DNA of 64,000 bases, taken from contig CAVVOI010000009.1 in the NCBI GenBank assembly GCA_963749825.1, forward strand, positions 496,001-560,000. The letters are read 5' to 3'. Made by a program: the position numbers and the translations under genes. The DNA comes from UBA11865 sp963749825 (GTDB lineage Bacteria; Chloroflexota; Anaerolineae; Promineifilales; Promineifilaceae). Within the stretch, counting starts at the first letter, position 1. Each line of letters opens with the position of its first letter. Below are positions 17,000-26,444 of the stretch, in pieces. Below the pieces are notes generated by a model. The model searched no databases and was not told the DNA's origin. It saw only the letters and a list, made by a program, of their open reading frames with translations.

Positions 17000-19078
17000 T
17001 TAACCCTGGACCACAATCTGGTACTCCCTTGTATCAGGTAGGGCGCCGGGTGGTGGGAAGATTCGTTCAACAACAACAAAATATTGGCCCGCATCAAGAT
17101 TTTTATTGATGACTTCCGGTTGGGTGCCCGGATTATTGCTTTTGGCCACAAAAGCCTTGTTGTAAGTATAAAGAGTCAGATTCATTTCGTTAGTGGAATT
17201 GAGGTTGTTGAGATTCACCGAAATGTTACGTTTGCTGGGCACATGGAAAGTATAGACATCAACATCGTCAGGGCCGGTGATGAATTGGTTTCGCTGGGCT
17301 TGATTTAGAAATAGGAATCTGGCTGTAGCGAAAGTGTTGTCATCGAGGTTAAAAGCTGGGTTGACGAAAAAAGCAGGAATATAAGAACTGGCTGGATACG
17401 ATGCTTTTGCATCGGTCAAGGTAATTCTTTCGACCAGGTTTAGTACTTGTCCGCCGATTGTTTCGCCACCTATCGCGAATAAATTTTGATCGACGAAGCC
17501 ACCTCGAGGCCAGGCTCTTGGCGGTCTAACGGAGTTTTGAGTGTTGATAACACCCAGATCGAAACGAACATCTAAGGGAACCCAAATATCAGCATCAGGT
17601 TCATAGCGCTCGGTCACTCCGACGAAAGCGCCATTATTGTCGTACCCGCCAAAAACATACCAGTTGCCAGCCTGGTCGACGGCGCTACCGGGAAAGTAGC
17701 GTTCATAATTTAAAGGCGCAACTTCGGACCAATTTCCCTGGTCAATATCCCAGCACTCAACTCTCTGTAAAACGAAACGAGCGCCTTTTGTAACAGCATC
17801 CTCGCCCATCCCTCCAGCTACGCACAAGTTGTCCGACCCAGAAATCTGGATTAAGCCGGCGGCATGACCAAACCGCCCGGTCGGCATCGGTGGGATTTTT
17901 TTCGTATCCCAGTCATTATTGGTTGCCGAATAGAAATAAACTTCATTGTGGGCTATCCATCCAGTCGAGGTCAGCGGCGGTTTTGGCGGAAAAATACCGG
18001 TCAGCCCACCGCTCAAGAAGTAGCCATCGGTGCCATCGGTCCATCTGTAAGTCGTCGCTTCTGAATAGATGGTCGGTCCGCCGGCGGCCCACTGATCATT
18101 ATTCTTGGCCCAGGATTGGTCGCCCCTCCATGTATTGGAAGCGATGTCGTAGACCCAGTGGGTTCCGTCATACAAAGTAGAACCGATGTATCCAGAGGGC
18201 AAATAGATTCGACCTTTGCTCCCCTGGCTGGAAAGATACGCTGCCGAGGTGTTTGAGTAACCGAAGCCATCTCGCGCCGGCATATTGGCTTTCGATGTCC
18301 AGTTGCCGATTTTAGTATTGTAGACTATTGTTTGCGGTGTGCGTTGAAAATTTTGTCCGATAGTGACCTGGCCCCCGATGATGTAAATGTTGTTACCGAC
18401 CACGGCCGTTGCGTGCCGGCTGCGTTGTTCAAACGGAGTTGGTCCCTGATAGAGGAGGTCCCATTCAGAAATAAAGGGCACTGTTTGCGCGGCGAAGTTA
18501 AGCATCCAGCCACCTGAGGCCCCTACGTGCCAATCGGCCACTTCTATGTAATAGGTTTCACCTGCCAATACGGACAAGATCACTTGAGAATCAAAATAAT
18601 TGTTATCATCATTACAGGCCACTTGCAGGAGATTGCTGCAAGCTGTTCCCTTATGGACTGCCAACACTGTATCGTAGGTGCTTCCGCGGGTGTCAAATCG
18701 CACCAGGCCGCTATATTCGGGCACATACTTGTACCAGAGTGTCCGTGTTCCCCTGGTTGAAACCGGTGAATCCCACATGCAACTTAGTACCGGGTCATTG
18801 GTATCAATATCCTGCCCGCCATTGGTTGAGACGCCACCGATCGGTAGTGTGTCGAACTCTGTAGCGGCTTCGCATGTTGTACCGGCAACGAAGTTGACTG
18901 GTGCAAGAGGCAGGTCGGGGATGTTTACCTCTTCGAATGCGGCGGAACGGCGAGGTGAGTCACCGGCCTGTTCAATTTTATCTAGGTTTAGGTCTGGAGG
19001 CGGACCATCGTCTTGGCCTGTAGCAACAGCAACCGTACTGAGGAGTAATGCCAATATTAGTGCAAGCTGACGGCGCAT
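17000..19078 (-). CDS. Secreted kelch-repeat protein with pre-peptidase-like C-terminal domain
   Basis: The 692-residue protein starts with a clear signal peptide (MRRQLALILALLLSTVAVATG) after an AGGAGAG site at proper distance from the ATG at 19078. Residues of about 60-200 form a beta-rich domain of the type that binds to exoproteins (TRGTRTLWYKYVPEYSGLVR, then GETYYIEVADW). At least five kelch-like repeats follow (HATAVVGNNIYIIGG, RFGHAAGLIQISG, VDQAGNWYVFGGYD, GGFVDQNLFAIGGE). The last 100 residues (DNTFATARFL ... GQYFVVVER) resemble a PPC domain. It is probably an extracellular beta-propeller of unknown ligand. No catalytic motif was seen. Confidence 0.8.
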   Translation of the reverse strand: MRRQLALILALLLSTVAVATGQDDGPPPDLNLDKIEQAGDSPRRSAAFEEVNIPDLPLAPVNFVAGTTCEAATEFDTLPIGGVSTNGGQDIDTNDPVLSCMWDSPVSTRGTRTLWYKYVPEYSGLVRFDTRGSTYDTVLAVHKGTACSNLLQVACNDDNNYFDSQVILSVLAGETYYIEVADWHVGASGGWMLNFAAQTVPFISEWDLLYQGPTPFEQRSRHATAVVGNNIYIIGGQVTIGQNFQRTPQTIVYNTKIGNWTSKANMPARDGFGYSNTSAAYLSSQGSKGRIYLPSGYIGSTLYDGTHWVYDIASNTWRGDQSWAKNNDQWAAGGPTIYSEATTYRWTDGTDGYFLSGGLTGIFPPKPPLTSTGWIAHNEVYFYSATNNDWDTKKIPPMPTGRFGHAAGLIQISGSDNLCVAGGMGEDAVTKGARFVLQRVECWDIDQGNWSEVAPLNYERYFPGSAVDQAGNWYVFGGYDNNGAFVGVTERYEPDADIWVPLDVRFDLGVINTQNSVRPPRAWPRGGFVDQNLFAIGGETIGGQVLNLVERITLTDAKASYPASSYIPAFFVNPAFNLDDNTFATARFLFLNQAQRNQFITGPDDVDVYTFHVPSKRNISVNLNNLNSTNEMNLTLYTYNKAFVAKSNNPGTQPEVINKNLDAGQYFVVVERIFPPPGALPDTREYQIVVQG

Positions 19079-19257
19079 AAGGCTCTCCTATAGTGCTGTG
19101 AACGACTATCCGATAATGGCCGGGTCTGGGAAATCAAGAGACTTAGCATGGCTTCGAATCCACAGGTAACGAAAATCTGAATCAATGCCAATCAATCCAA
19201 GCAATAGAAATGATTATATCAATACAGGATTTTACTTGTTTTCAGACACATGGGCGA

Positions 19258-19295
19258 GAACTGCCGGAACGTCATTCTCTTAGTTCCGGCAGTTC
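19258..19295. repeat. Perfect 13-bp inverted repeat downstream of ileS
   Basis: GAACTGCCGGAAC and its exact complement enclose a 12-base loop. The element lies about 36 bases after the ileS stop codon on the minus strand. As with the hairpin after the LLM gene, no T run follows. It is probably the 3' end structure of the ileS transcript. Confidence 0.75.
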
Positions 19296-19331
19296 AGAAG
19301 ATTGATCCAATTGTAGAATTCCAAGCGCGAA

Positions 19332-22300
19332 TTAGGCTTTAATCAGCGCGATGGCGATTTGTCGATCGTCAATTGTTATGCTTTTTTTGTAGTCCCCGAC
19401 GGCAGGTGAGTCCAAAGAAAGACCCAGCGCCAATGTTTCCTGTTGAATATAGTCGGCGAAATTCACAATGGCGGCCGATACTTCCTGGTCTGCCGCGCAA
19501 GATAGATAAATGCGATCGTCCAATGCTAAACCAGAATCCTTACGTAGTGTATTGACATGCCTGACTAAATCCCGGGCATAGCCTTCTTGAACTAATTCTG
19601 GCGTGAGCTCAGTATCGATGGCCACCGTAATGCCTTTATCACTGGCAACGGCCAAACCTCCGCGAGATTCTGTTTGTACTAGGACTTCATCTGAGTTCAG
19701 TTTTATTTCCTGGCCGTCCACTTCTAATTCCAGCATGCCGCCAGCATGCAGTTTGGCGGCTGCTTCCGCCTGATTCAGTTCGGCTAATTTGGCTCGTACC
19801 TTGGGGAACAAAGGTCCTAACTTTGGACCGAGAAGTCGATTATTAGGCAGCAACCTGTACTTAACAAGCTCTCCCACTTCAGAAACAACTTCGATCTCCT
19901 TGACATTGATCTCTTCGGTCAGTACGTCAACCAAGTCGAGTAGATCCTGCTGTTCCCGTTGTGTGCCGACATTGACTCTGGCCTTGGCGAGTGGCTGTCT
20001 AAGTTTAAAATCAGCTGCACTGCGAGCCGAGCGCCCTAAACCGGCAACGTTGATGGCCAATCGCATTTTCCCTAATAGAGCTTTGTCCAAAGTATCTGGG
20101 TCTGCCTGCGGCCAATAAGTATGGTGTAGGCTTGTGGGCGCATCCGTAAAGACGTTCCTCACCAGGTTCTGATAAATCGCTTCGGTAGTGAATGGTATGA
20201 AGGGCGCCAATAGTTTGATCATTTGGACCAACAAAGTATACAAGGTTGCATAAGCGGCAGTCTTGTCGTCGTCAGCTTCGGATTTCCAGAAGCGACGCCG
20301 GGAGCGGCGCACATACCAATTTGACAAATCATCGAGCAGTGCCTCCAGAGTGGCTGTGGCTCGTTCGGCTCGATAGTCTTCAAGGTGTGTTGTTACCTCG
20401 AGCGTGGTCTCATCCAGTCTTGTTAATATCCATTCGTCGAGCTGGGCATTGGACGAAACGGGCGAGACGACGTTCGACTTAGGCTTTCCAAGTGCCGGAT
20501 TCAGATCATCTCCAGGCGACCAATTATCTAGCTTGGCGTACGTTACCAGGAACGAGTAGACATTCCAGATCGGTATCATGAATTGACGGCGCGTCTCGTT
20601 GCCCGCATTATAGCCAAACAGCAAGTTCTGTTCTGGTTTGTGGCTGGTGAAGAGCCAACGCATTGTATCGGCGCCCATAATATCGGCCGCTTCGTTGAAC
20701 TCGATGGCATTACCCCAGGACTTGTGCATTTCTCGCCCGTCCTCTGCAAGGAGTGAGGCATAGCCGAAAAGATTCATAAATGGCGGACGGTTTGTCATGA
20801 CGGTGCTCTGAGCGAGCAAGCTGTAGAACCAGTTGCGGAATTGGCCTGGAAAGCTTTCGCTAATCCAATCAGCTGGGAACCACTTATCCCAAAACTTTGG
20901 ATCATTTCGGTACCCCAAAGTGCTGTAGGCCACAATGCCTGCATCCAGCCAGGGATTGCCTACATCGCTAATGCGACTCGATCGACCTCCGCATTCAGGG
21001 CAGGCGATTTTCACGGCGTCAATATAAGGCCGGTGCGGAGCGTGTCCCTCAAATTCCGCCCATCCTTCGATGGCCCTCTCTTTCAATTCGTGTTCGTCAC
21101 CGACGACATGAAAATGACCACAACTCGAATCTTCACAGACCCAGATGGGTAAAGCCAGGCCATAATATCGTTTTTTGCTGATCATCCAATCATGCATGTT
21201 ATGTAGCCAATCGATCTCGCGATCGTGCCCAAAGCCTGGAACCCAACGGATCTGGTCCACCACATCCATGATTTGATAACGTAGACTGTTAGCCTTTTCT
21301 TCTTCGCTCAATTCCGAGCGAGGTTTATCATAAAGTGGACCTGTGTTGATGAACCACTCGTCTACTAAACGGTAAACCAATTCCTCGCCGCAGCGCCAGC
21401 AATGGGGGTAGCGATGTGGATATCGTTGCTTCCGATAATAGGCGCCATTGCTCCGCAATCTGGCAAAGATATCTTCGGTTACATCATTAACATGTTGCCC
21501 GGTCAACCAGTCGAATCCCTGGACATAAATGCCATTTTCATCGAGTGGGGCGATGACAGGCAAATCGTATTCCTGGCTCAAATCATAGTCTTCTGCGCCG
21601 CAACCGGGAGCGATATGAACGATACCAGTTCCTTCATCGGCGCCGACATCTTTCCAGGCGATCACCCGGTGTCTGTAATTATGGGCGGCGAACTGGGTTT
21701 TCACTTCGCTCAGATCGTCAAATGGACCGTCATATACCCAGCCGACCATATCAGAGCCCTTTAGTTCTCCCATGATTTCATAGTCGCCGATTAAGGAGTT
21801 TTCCGCGGCTTCCTTGGCCAGGTAATAGATCCAGCCGTCTTCCTTCTGTTTTACTTTTACATATGTCAGATCTGGCCCTACGGCTGCGGCCACATTACTT
21901 GTCAGCGTCCAGGGAGTTGTCGTCCAGACGAGTAGCGCCTCCTGAGATGCTGCCGGACTATTTTTCCCGGAACCAGTGCCGGACGATTCTTTGTCGACGA
22001 TTGGGAATTTAAGGAATACCGAATCATGGACGATTTCCAGGTAGCCGTCGGTGACGATTTCATGTTGGCTAATTCCGGTGCCGCAGCGGGCGCACCAGGG
22101 CATTACATCGTGACCCTTAAATATCCAGCCATTTTCGAAACATTTTTGAAGAAATCCCCAAATCTGATAATTGTTTTCGTCGCTGAAGGTGAAGTAAGAT
22201 CCACCAAGCTCGGGTAAGCCTAACCGGCCGACCAAGGATTCGACTGTGCCGCTAACCGGTCCTTGTGGTCCTTCAATAGTCACAACTTGCTGGGCATCTT

Positions 22301-22787
22301 CTTCTAGTAAATCGCTCAGGTATCTCAGTTGTTGCGTATCGTTCCAGTCCATCCAATAACCGAGACGAATTGATTGCTCAGTTTGAACGGCCGCATAATT
22401 AAGCACGCGCATTTTGCAGCGTTTGACGAAGCGAGCCAGGCCATACTCTTCGATTTCGCGTTTACTATTGAACCCTAGCTCTCGCTCGACATTAACTTCA
22501 ACCCACAAGCCTTGACAGTCAAAACCATTCTGCCAACGTTGGTTGAAACCTTGCATGGCCTTGAATCTTTGGTAAAGATCTTTGTAAGTTCGCCCCCAGG
22601 CATGGTGAACGCCCATGGGATTGTTGGCGGTGATCGGTCCATCAATAAAGCTCCAGTGCTTGTTGCTTTTTGAACGCAGTTCGCGCAACTTTTCGAACGC
22701 CTGATTATCTTCCCAAAAACTGAGAATTTCCTTCTCAAGCGCAACAAAATCAACTTTAGTTGGTACATCCTTAAATGCCATAATCAT
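19332..22787 (-). CDS. ileS: Isoleucyl-tRNA synthetase with swapped GXHH signature motif
   Basis: IleRS charges tRNA-Ile. The 1151-residue protein is of the long type, with the N-terminal Rossmann core, the inserted CP1 editing domain (TTTPWTLTSNVAAAVGP), SWGN in the KMSKS position (MHKSWGN) and a long C-terminal region (VQEGYARDLVRHVNTLRKD). The class I HxGH signature is absent: the site reads NPMGVHHAWGRT, i.e. G59-V60-H61-H62. This GXHH swap is known in a subset of type 2 IleRS and is linked to mupirocin hyper-resistance. ATGs at 22787 and 22781 are both possible; GGAG at the upstream edge favours the second. It is the last gene of the T-box operon. Confidence 0.93.
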   Translation of the reverse strand: MIMAFKDVPTKVDFVALEKEILSFWEDNQAFEKLRELRSKSNKHWSFIDGPITANNPMGVHHAWGRTYKDLYQRFKAMQGFNQRWQNGFDCQGLWVEVNVERELGFNSKREIEEYGLARFVKRCKMRVLNYAAVQTEQSIRLGYWMDWNDTQQLRYLSDLLEEDAQQVVTIEGPQGPVSGTVESLVGRLGLPELGGSYFTFSDENNYQIWGFLQKCFENGWIFKGHDVMPWCARCGTGISQHEIVTDGYLEIVHDSVFLKFPIVDKESSGTGSGKNSPAASQEALLVWTTTPWTLTSNVAAAVGPDLTYVKVKQKEDGWIYYLAKEAAENSLIGDYEIMGELKGSDMVGWVYDGPFDDLSEVKTQFAAHNYRHRVIAWKDVGADEGTGIVHIAPGCGAEDYDLSQEYDLPVIAPLDENGIYVQGFDWLTGQHVNDVTEDIFARLRSNGAYYRKQRYPHRYPHCWRCGEELVYRLVDEWFINTGPLYDKPRSELSEEEKANSLRYQIMDVVDQIRWVPGFGHDREIDWLHNMHDWMISKKRYYGLALPIWVCEDSSCGHFHVVGDEHELKERAIEGWAEFEGHAPHRPYIDAVKIACPECGGRSSRISDVGNPWLDAGIVAYSTLGYRNDPKFWDKWFPADWISESFPGQFRNWFYSLLAQSTVMTNRPPFMNLFGYASLLAEDGREMHKSWGNAIEFNEAADIMGADTMRWLFTSHKPEQNLLFGYNAGNETRRQFMIPIWNVYSFLVTYAKLDNWSPGDDLNPALGKPKSNVVSPVSSNAQLDEWILTRLDETTLEVTTHLEDYRAERATATLEALLDDLSNWYVRRSRRRFWKSEADDDKTAAYATLYTLLVQMIKLLAPFIPFTTEAIYQNLVRNVFTDAPTSLHHTYWPQADPDTLDKALLGKMRLAINVAGLGRSARSAADFKLRQPLAKARVNVGTQREQQDLLDLVDVLTEEINVKEIEVVSEVGELVKYRLLPNNRLLGPKLGPLFPKVRAKLAELNQAEAAAKLHAGGMLELEVDGQEIKLNSDEVLVQTESRGGLAVASDKGITVAIDTELTPELVQEGYARDLVRHVNTLRKDSGLALDDRIYLSCAADQEVSAAIVNFADYIQQETLALGLSLDSPAVGDYKKSITIDDRQIAIALIKA

Positions 22788-22816
22788 CTATCTCCAATCC
22801 GGCAAATTCCTCTTTT

Positions 22817-23479
22817 TCAGTAGCGAATGGGTTGAGTTTCGATGGCTCGACTTCCATCAGTGTATTCCATGATAATAGGCCATCGATGTTCATCTATCCA
22901 GACCACGTGGGTCTGTTTATTGATGGTAATCAAACAGCGCTGCACGATCGTGCTCCGACCGGCAACTGTGAGCCTATCCTTTTCCTGCAGGTTAATAGTG
23001 ACTGTCCTCTCGACCAGCTTGAAATCCTGTTCAGGGTCGAGGGTAATAGCCGTAAAAGAACCCTCATCAATATCCTGGTTGCATAACAATGAGAGGCCGA
23101 TCGTCGATGGGAACCAGAATCTAAAACCTGGTTCTACCCCTAGCTCATCTTCAAGCCGCCGGCCGTTTACTTGCCTACTCAGGCTTACATTCCCTTCCTG
23201 AAATTGAACATCGCCGTTTAATTCTTTCATCTGCTCAAAGTGGCGAAACTTAAGCCTTGCCGGTCGATTATCTAGGCTCAGCACCAGGTGATACAAAGTA
23301 GTTGCTGATTTCGAAGTTTCCCGTCTATCCAGATCAACCCTGATAAATCCATAACCTCCAGCCACCTTAGTCTGTCGCCAAGACTCGTTTGCTCCGGTTA
23401 CTCGATCTTGCATTTCGTACCGAAATCTGCCGGAGGCTATTAGTTTCTCATACTCTTGTTCACGAATGATAAAGCGCAT
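22817..23479 (-). CDS. Uncharacterised protein encoded between alaX and ileS
   Basis: I do not recognise this 220-residue protein. It has no signal peptide or membrane helix and is predicted beta-rich: alternating strands with many Arg/Thr, e.g. GYGFIRVDLDRR, LYHLVLSLDN and TVTINLQEKDR. The C-terminus (VVWIDEHRWPIIMEYTDGS) recalls the last strands of DUF3108/LolA-type barrels, a weak hint only. It lies 83 bases after alaX and 29 bases before ileS, so it should be controlled by the same isoleucine T-box. That context suggests a link to tRNA charging or amino acid supply but does not show one. Confidence 0.6.
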   Translation of the reverse strand: MRFIIREQEYEKLIASGRFRYEMQDRVTGANESWRQTKVAGGYGFIRVDLDRRETSKSATTLYHLVLSLDNRPARLKFRHFEQMKELNGDVQFQEGNVSLSRQVNGRRLEDELGVEPGFRFWFPSTIGLSLLCNQDIDEGSFTAITLDPEQDFKLVERTVTINLQEKDRLTVAGRSTIVQRCLITINKQTHVVWIDEHRWPIIMEYTDGSRAIETQPIRY

Positions 23480-23562
23480 AACCTTGCTATGATGTAGAAG
23501 ATCAAGATTCGAATGTTTTCGTTATTCCCGCCGATAATCGGTGGATTTGGGATAACCATGCA

Positions 23563-24285
23563 TCAGTTCACTGCCGGGTAGTCTAGTTCTATGTACAATC
23601 TTTTATTGATTTTGCCTTTACTTTTGTAGTCCACTACATGAATATGGCCTACTTCACGGGTATTGGCGACATGGGTACCGCCATCTGCTTGGAGATCCAG
23701 ACCAACGATCTCAACAGTGCGCACTTCTTCGATACCTTTCGGAAGGAGATTTATCTTTGTTCGTATTAAATCAGGTATCTGAAAAGCTTCTTCTCGAGGT
23801 AAGATTTGTGCTCGAATATCTCTCTCGTTGGCTACCTCTTTGTTTATGGATTGATTAATCTCGGCCACCAATTCTTGTCGCATGCTCTCGAATTCAAAAT
23901 CCATGCGTCCCTTGAGAGGCTCCATGTTTCCGCCAGTTACGGAGGATTGGTAATCGCGCCAGACGACACCACATAAGATATGGAGCGCCGTATGCGTCCG
24001 CATGAGTTGGTATCGTCGTTCCCAGTCCAACTTACCTTCGATATTAGTTCCAGGGAGAGGCATATCACCGTCGATATAATGGGCCAATTTTCCACCCACA
24101 CGCTTAACCTTGAGTACATTCCAGCTGTGCACCCCATCAGATAGGTAACCGCTGTCAGCAGGTTGTCCACCTCCTCCGGGGTAAAAGGCGGTCCTATCGA
24201 GAACAACAGCTCCATCCAGTTGCTCGACAACCGTTCCGGAAAAATTTTGTATGTAAGAATCCACCAAATAGAGCAACTCTGTCAT
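23563..24285 (-). CDS. alaX: AlaX-type alanyl-tRNA editing hydrolase
   Basis: AlaX proteins are free-standing relatives of the AlaRS editing domain that hydrolyse mischarged tRNA-Ala. Seen here: the N-terminal RTAFYPGGGGQPADSG glycine-rich motif, the metal motif HTALH (about residue 99) and the second metal motif DGGTHVANTREVGHI. In the latter the usual Cys before GGTH is Asp, a variant I recall from other bacterial AlaX proteins. The length of 240 fits AlaX-M. A TTG would add one residue; the ATG at 24285 follows AGGGT. Being the first gene behind an isoleucine-type T-box is unexpected for an alanine-related enzyme. Confidence 0.85.
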   Translation of the reverse strand: MTELLYLVDSYIQNFSGTVVEQLDGAVVLDRTAFYPGGGGQPADSGYLSDGVHSWNVLKVKRVGGKLAHYIDGDMPLPGTNIEGKLDWERRYQLMRTHTALHILCGVVWRDYQSSVTGGNMEPLKGRMDFEFESMRQELVAEINQSINKEVANERDIRAQILPREEAFQIPDLIRTKINLLPKGIEEVRTVEIVGLDLQADGGTHVANTREVGHIHVVDYKSKGKINKRLYIELDYPAVN

Positions 24286-24364
24286 CAATTTACCCTAAAT
24301 TCTCTGCCTGTATTATGCCAAGTTCTCAATCCAGGCTATTGCGCCATCCATCAAGAGAAGCTGT

Positions 24365-24711
24365 ATAAAATCAATAACGCCTTCATCCAATCAAGGGACG
24401 AAGGCGCTTAGATCTCCGTGGTACCACCCACATTCCCAACCCTCAATCGGAGATCATGGGCCGGGCACTTAGTCAATGACGACCATTCACTAATGGTTAT
24501 CATCACACTCCCTATAACGTGGGATGAATACGACCAAGCCTACTCATGCCGACCAACTCGTATACATGTTGAGTTGGGATGATAACATTTTCGATTGGCA
24601 GCTCCGGAGGGATTTTGGCCAGATTACCTGTGCCTGACTCGCACCAACTCAGGTTCGCTAGACAGATCTTCTCTGGTTACTCGTCTCCATCAAAGCCTTT
24701 AAAATATTTAT
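24365..24711 (-). promoter_or_regulatory. T-box leader, isoleucine type (AUC specifier), controlling alaX-unknown-ileS
   Basis: The minus-strand leader has the T-box core UGGGUGGUACCACG (24417-24430) inside an antiterminator helix (GATCTCCG pairing with CGGAGATC, 24448-24455 and 24411-24418). It then has a terminator stem (24378-24406, one G-U pair) followed by UUAUUGAUUUUAU. Upstream, stem I contains GAGUAA (5' side of the specifier loop), AGCGAA, the GGUGCGAG apical motif and UCCGGAGCUGCC. The pairings CCAGA/UCUGG, AUCUGU/ACAGGU, CCUGA/UCAGG and GGAG/CUCC place AAAAUCC in the specifier loop. The specifier is thus AUC (24611-24613), isoleucine. Uncharged tRNA-Ile should allow read-through. 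Confidence 0.9.
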
Positions 24712-24717
24712 ATGCCG

Positions 24718-24746
24718 ATTATGCCAAATCGGCTGGACAATGTCAA
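24718..24746 (-). promoter_or_regulatory. Promoter of the T-box/ileS operon
   Basis: On the minus strand a consensus TTGACA (24741-24746) lies 17 bases before CATAAT (24718-24723). It predicts transcription starting near 24711, about 20 bases before T-box stem I. This is the best sigma-70-type promoter in the window. Confidence 0.8.
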
Positions 24747-24980
24747 AAGCTTGATTCGAGTGAAAGTTCAACTCATTTATCTGGCTATCGGCAAAATCTC
24801 AGCTACATTTTCCGGCCGAGGCATCGAGGCATAGGTGAAAATCTTCGTCTAATTAGTGTTTATTTGTGACTGGGGACATCTAGACAAGCTAGATCCCTTG
24901 TGTTAACCTACCAGCGACTTTAGATCAGTGATATTCTTGGATCGATATCAAAAATGGAAGCATAGTCTTCCGAGTAAAAT

Positions 24981-25376
24981 ATGGTTGAAAACGTAAAGAC
25001 GATTCTGTGTATCGAAGATGAACGCGAGATGATTGATTTATTCAAAATCATCTTGGGAAGGCGCGGCTATCGTGTCAGTGGTGCACTCGGAGGCGAAGAA
25101 GGTCTTCAAAGAGCGGCCGAAGTGATTCCCAACCTGATTCTGTTGGATCTAATGATGCCTGAATTGGATGGTTGGGAAGTTCTCCAAAGGATGAGGGGTA
25201 GCAAAGAGCTTCGCGACATACCGGTTATTATCGTTACTGCAAAATCCAATGATATTGACAGGGCCATGGCCTTACACATCGCGCAGGTCAGCGACTTCAT
25301 CAGCAAACCCTTCGGTCCCCAGGATTTGATCGCCAGTGTTGACAAGGTTATTGGCAATGCGGGTGATTCCTCCTGA
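24981..25376 (+). CDS. Stand-alone response regulator receiver protein
   Basis: The 131-residue protein is a single CheY-like receiver domain. The acidic pocket is ED near residues 12-13, the phosphoacceptor is D56 in LILLDLMMPELDG, T86 is the switch residue and K109 lies in FISKPF. There is no output domain, so it acts through protein contacts or a phosphorelay. No histidine kinase is encoded nearby. A second receiver-only gene lies 650 bases downstream. Confidence 0.9.
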   Translation: MVENVKTILCIEDEREMIDLFKIILGRRGYRVSGALGGEEGLQRAAEVIPNLILLDLMMPELDGWEVLQRMRGSKELRDIPVIIVTAKSNDIDRAMALHIAQVSDFISKPFGPQDLIASVDKVIGNAGDSS

Positions 25377-25411
25377 TGTGAACCCAGTTTTTTTCTTAGA
25401 AGCGTGAGTGG

Positions 25412-25960
25412 ATGGGGCAGAATGACCAGGGATTACGGGGCGGGAAAACTCGTTATCAAACGATACCCCGTGTATTAGTATTCCTGCGAAATGGCCAAGA
25501 TGTGCTGTTACTGAAAGGGGCGCCTTCGAAACGGATTTGGGCAAACCTCTATAATGGCGTCGGAGGTCATGTGGAGGTGGGTGAGGACATCTATTCAGCC
25601 GCACGCCGGGAATTACGTGAAGAAACTGGTCTGAAAGCCAACGCTCTTTCGCTAAGAGCCGTGGTAAACATTGATGCCGGAGATCCTGGCTTAGGCATCT
25701 TGATGTTTGTTTTCACCGGCTGGTGCGCTGAACGAAAGACCGTTGATTCTATTGAGGGCAAACTAAAATGGGTCCCATGCGATCAGCTTCCTCTACCCGA
25801 ATTAGTTGAGGATCTGTCCTGGTTGTTGCCCCGAGTCTTAGACATGGACTCATCTATGCAACCCTTGTTTTTGCATTATAGCTATGATGACTCAGACAAC
25901 CTACTGATTCGATATGGTGAGGGTACATGGACGAGTCAATCTGAGAAAGAGCCTTCATAA
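25412..25960 (+). CDS. Nudix hydrolase
   Basis: The 182-residue protein contains a complete Nudix box, GGHVEVGEDIYSAARREL continuing REETGL (about 50-73), matching GX5EX7REUXEEXGU, which binds the metal and the diphosphate of nucleoside-diphosphate-X substrates. Upstream is RVLVFLRNGQDVLLLKGAP, typical of the 8-oxo-dGTP/ADP-ribose type. The substrate cannot be assigned. It sits between two receiver genes in the same direction. Confidence 0.88.
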   Translation: MGQNDQGLRGGKTRYQTIPRVLVFLRNGQDVLLLKGAPSKRIWANLYNGVGGHVEVGEDIYSAARRELREETGLKANALSLRAVVNIDAGDPGLGILMFVFTGWCAERKTVDSIEGKLKWVPCDQLPLPELVEDLSWLLPRVLDMDSSMQPLFLHYSYDDSDNLLIRYGEGTWTSQSEKEPS

Positions 25961-26035
25961 ATTAACGAGAATCCATTGCCCGATTCCGAGATTAGAATAC
26001 AATACGGTTAAGTGCCCAACGAAAGAGGAAATGGC

Positions 26036-26422
26036 TTGAGTCAATCAGTTCTAGTCGTCGATGATGAACCAACAGCTCGCAGCATGCTGCGTTTGATACT
26101 TGTTCGTGCCGGCTTTGAAGTTAAGGAAGCCAAGGATGGTTACGAGGCTCTAAATGAGGTCGAGCGAAGCAAACCTGATCTAATGCTACTTGACATCATG
26201 ATGCCAGGCATGGATGGTTTTGAGGTTTGCGAAACTTTGCGAAACCGGGATGACATGGCTGATCTACCCATTATTATGTTAAGTGCACGAGCTGATCCTG
26301 AAAGCGTCAACACGGGGTTGCGAGTTGGAGCCACGAAATATTTAACCAAGCCAGTAACTCCTGATGAGTTGACACGCCACGTTCGGGAAGTTCTCAGCAT
26401 CGAAGGCGAAATCCCATCATAA
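26036..26422 (+). CDS. Stand-alone response regulator receiver protein
   Basis: A single receiver domain with VLVVDDEPTARSMLRLIL, the phosphoacceptor Asp in LMLLDIMMPGMDGFE, the LSA switch segment and YLTKPVTPDEL. No output domain follows. A GTG at 26012 would add eight residues but has no ribosome site. The TTG at 26036 is preceded by AAGAGGA at 7 bases and begins at the family's N-terminus, so I prefer it. Together with the other receiver nearby it could belong to a branched phosphorelay. Confidence 0.88.
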   Translation: MSQSVLVVDDEPTARSMLRLILVRAGFEVKEAKDGYEALNEVERSKPDLMLLDIMMPGMDGFEVCETLRNRDDMADLPIIMLSARADPESVNTGLRVGATKYLTKPVTPDELTRHVREVLSIEGEIPS

Positions 26423-26444
26423 GTGCGAGTGGAGAGTAGAATAT

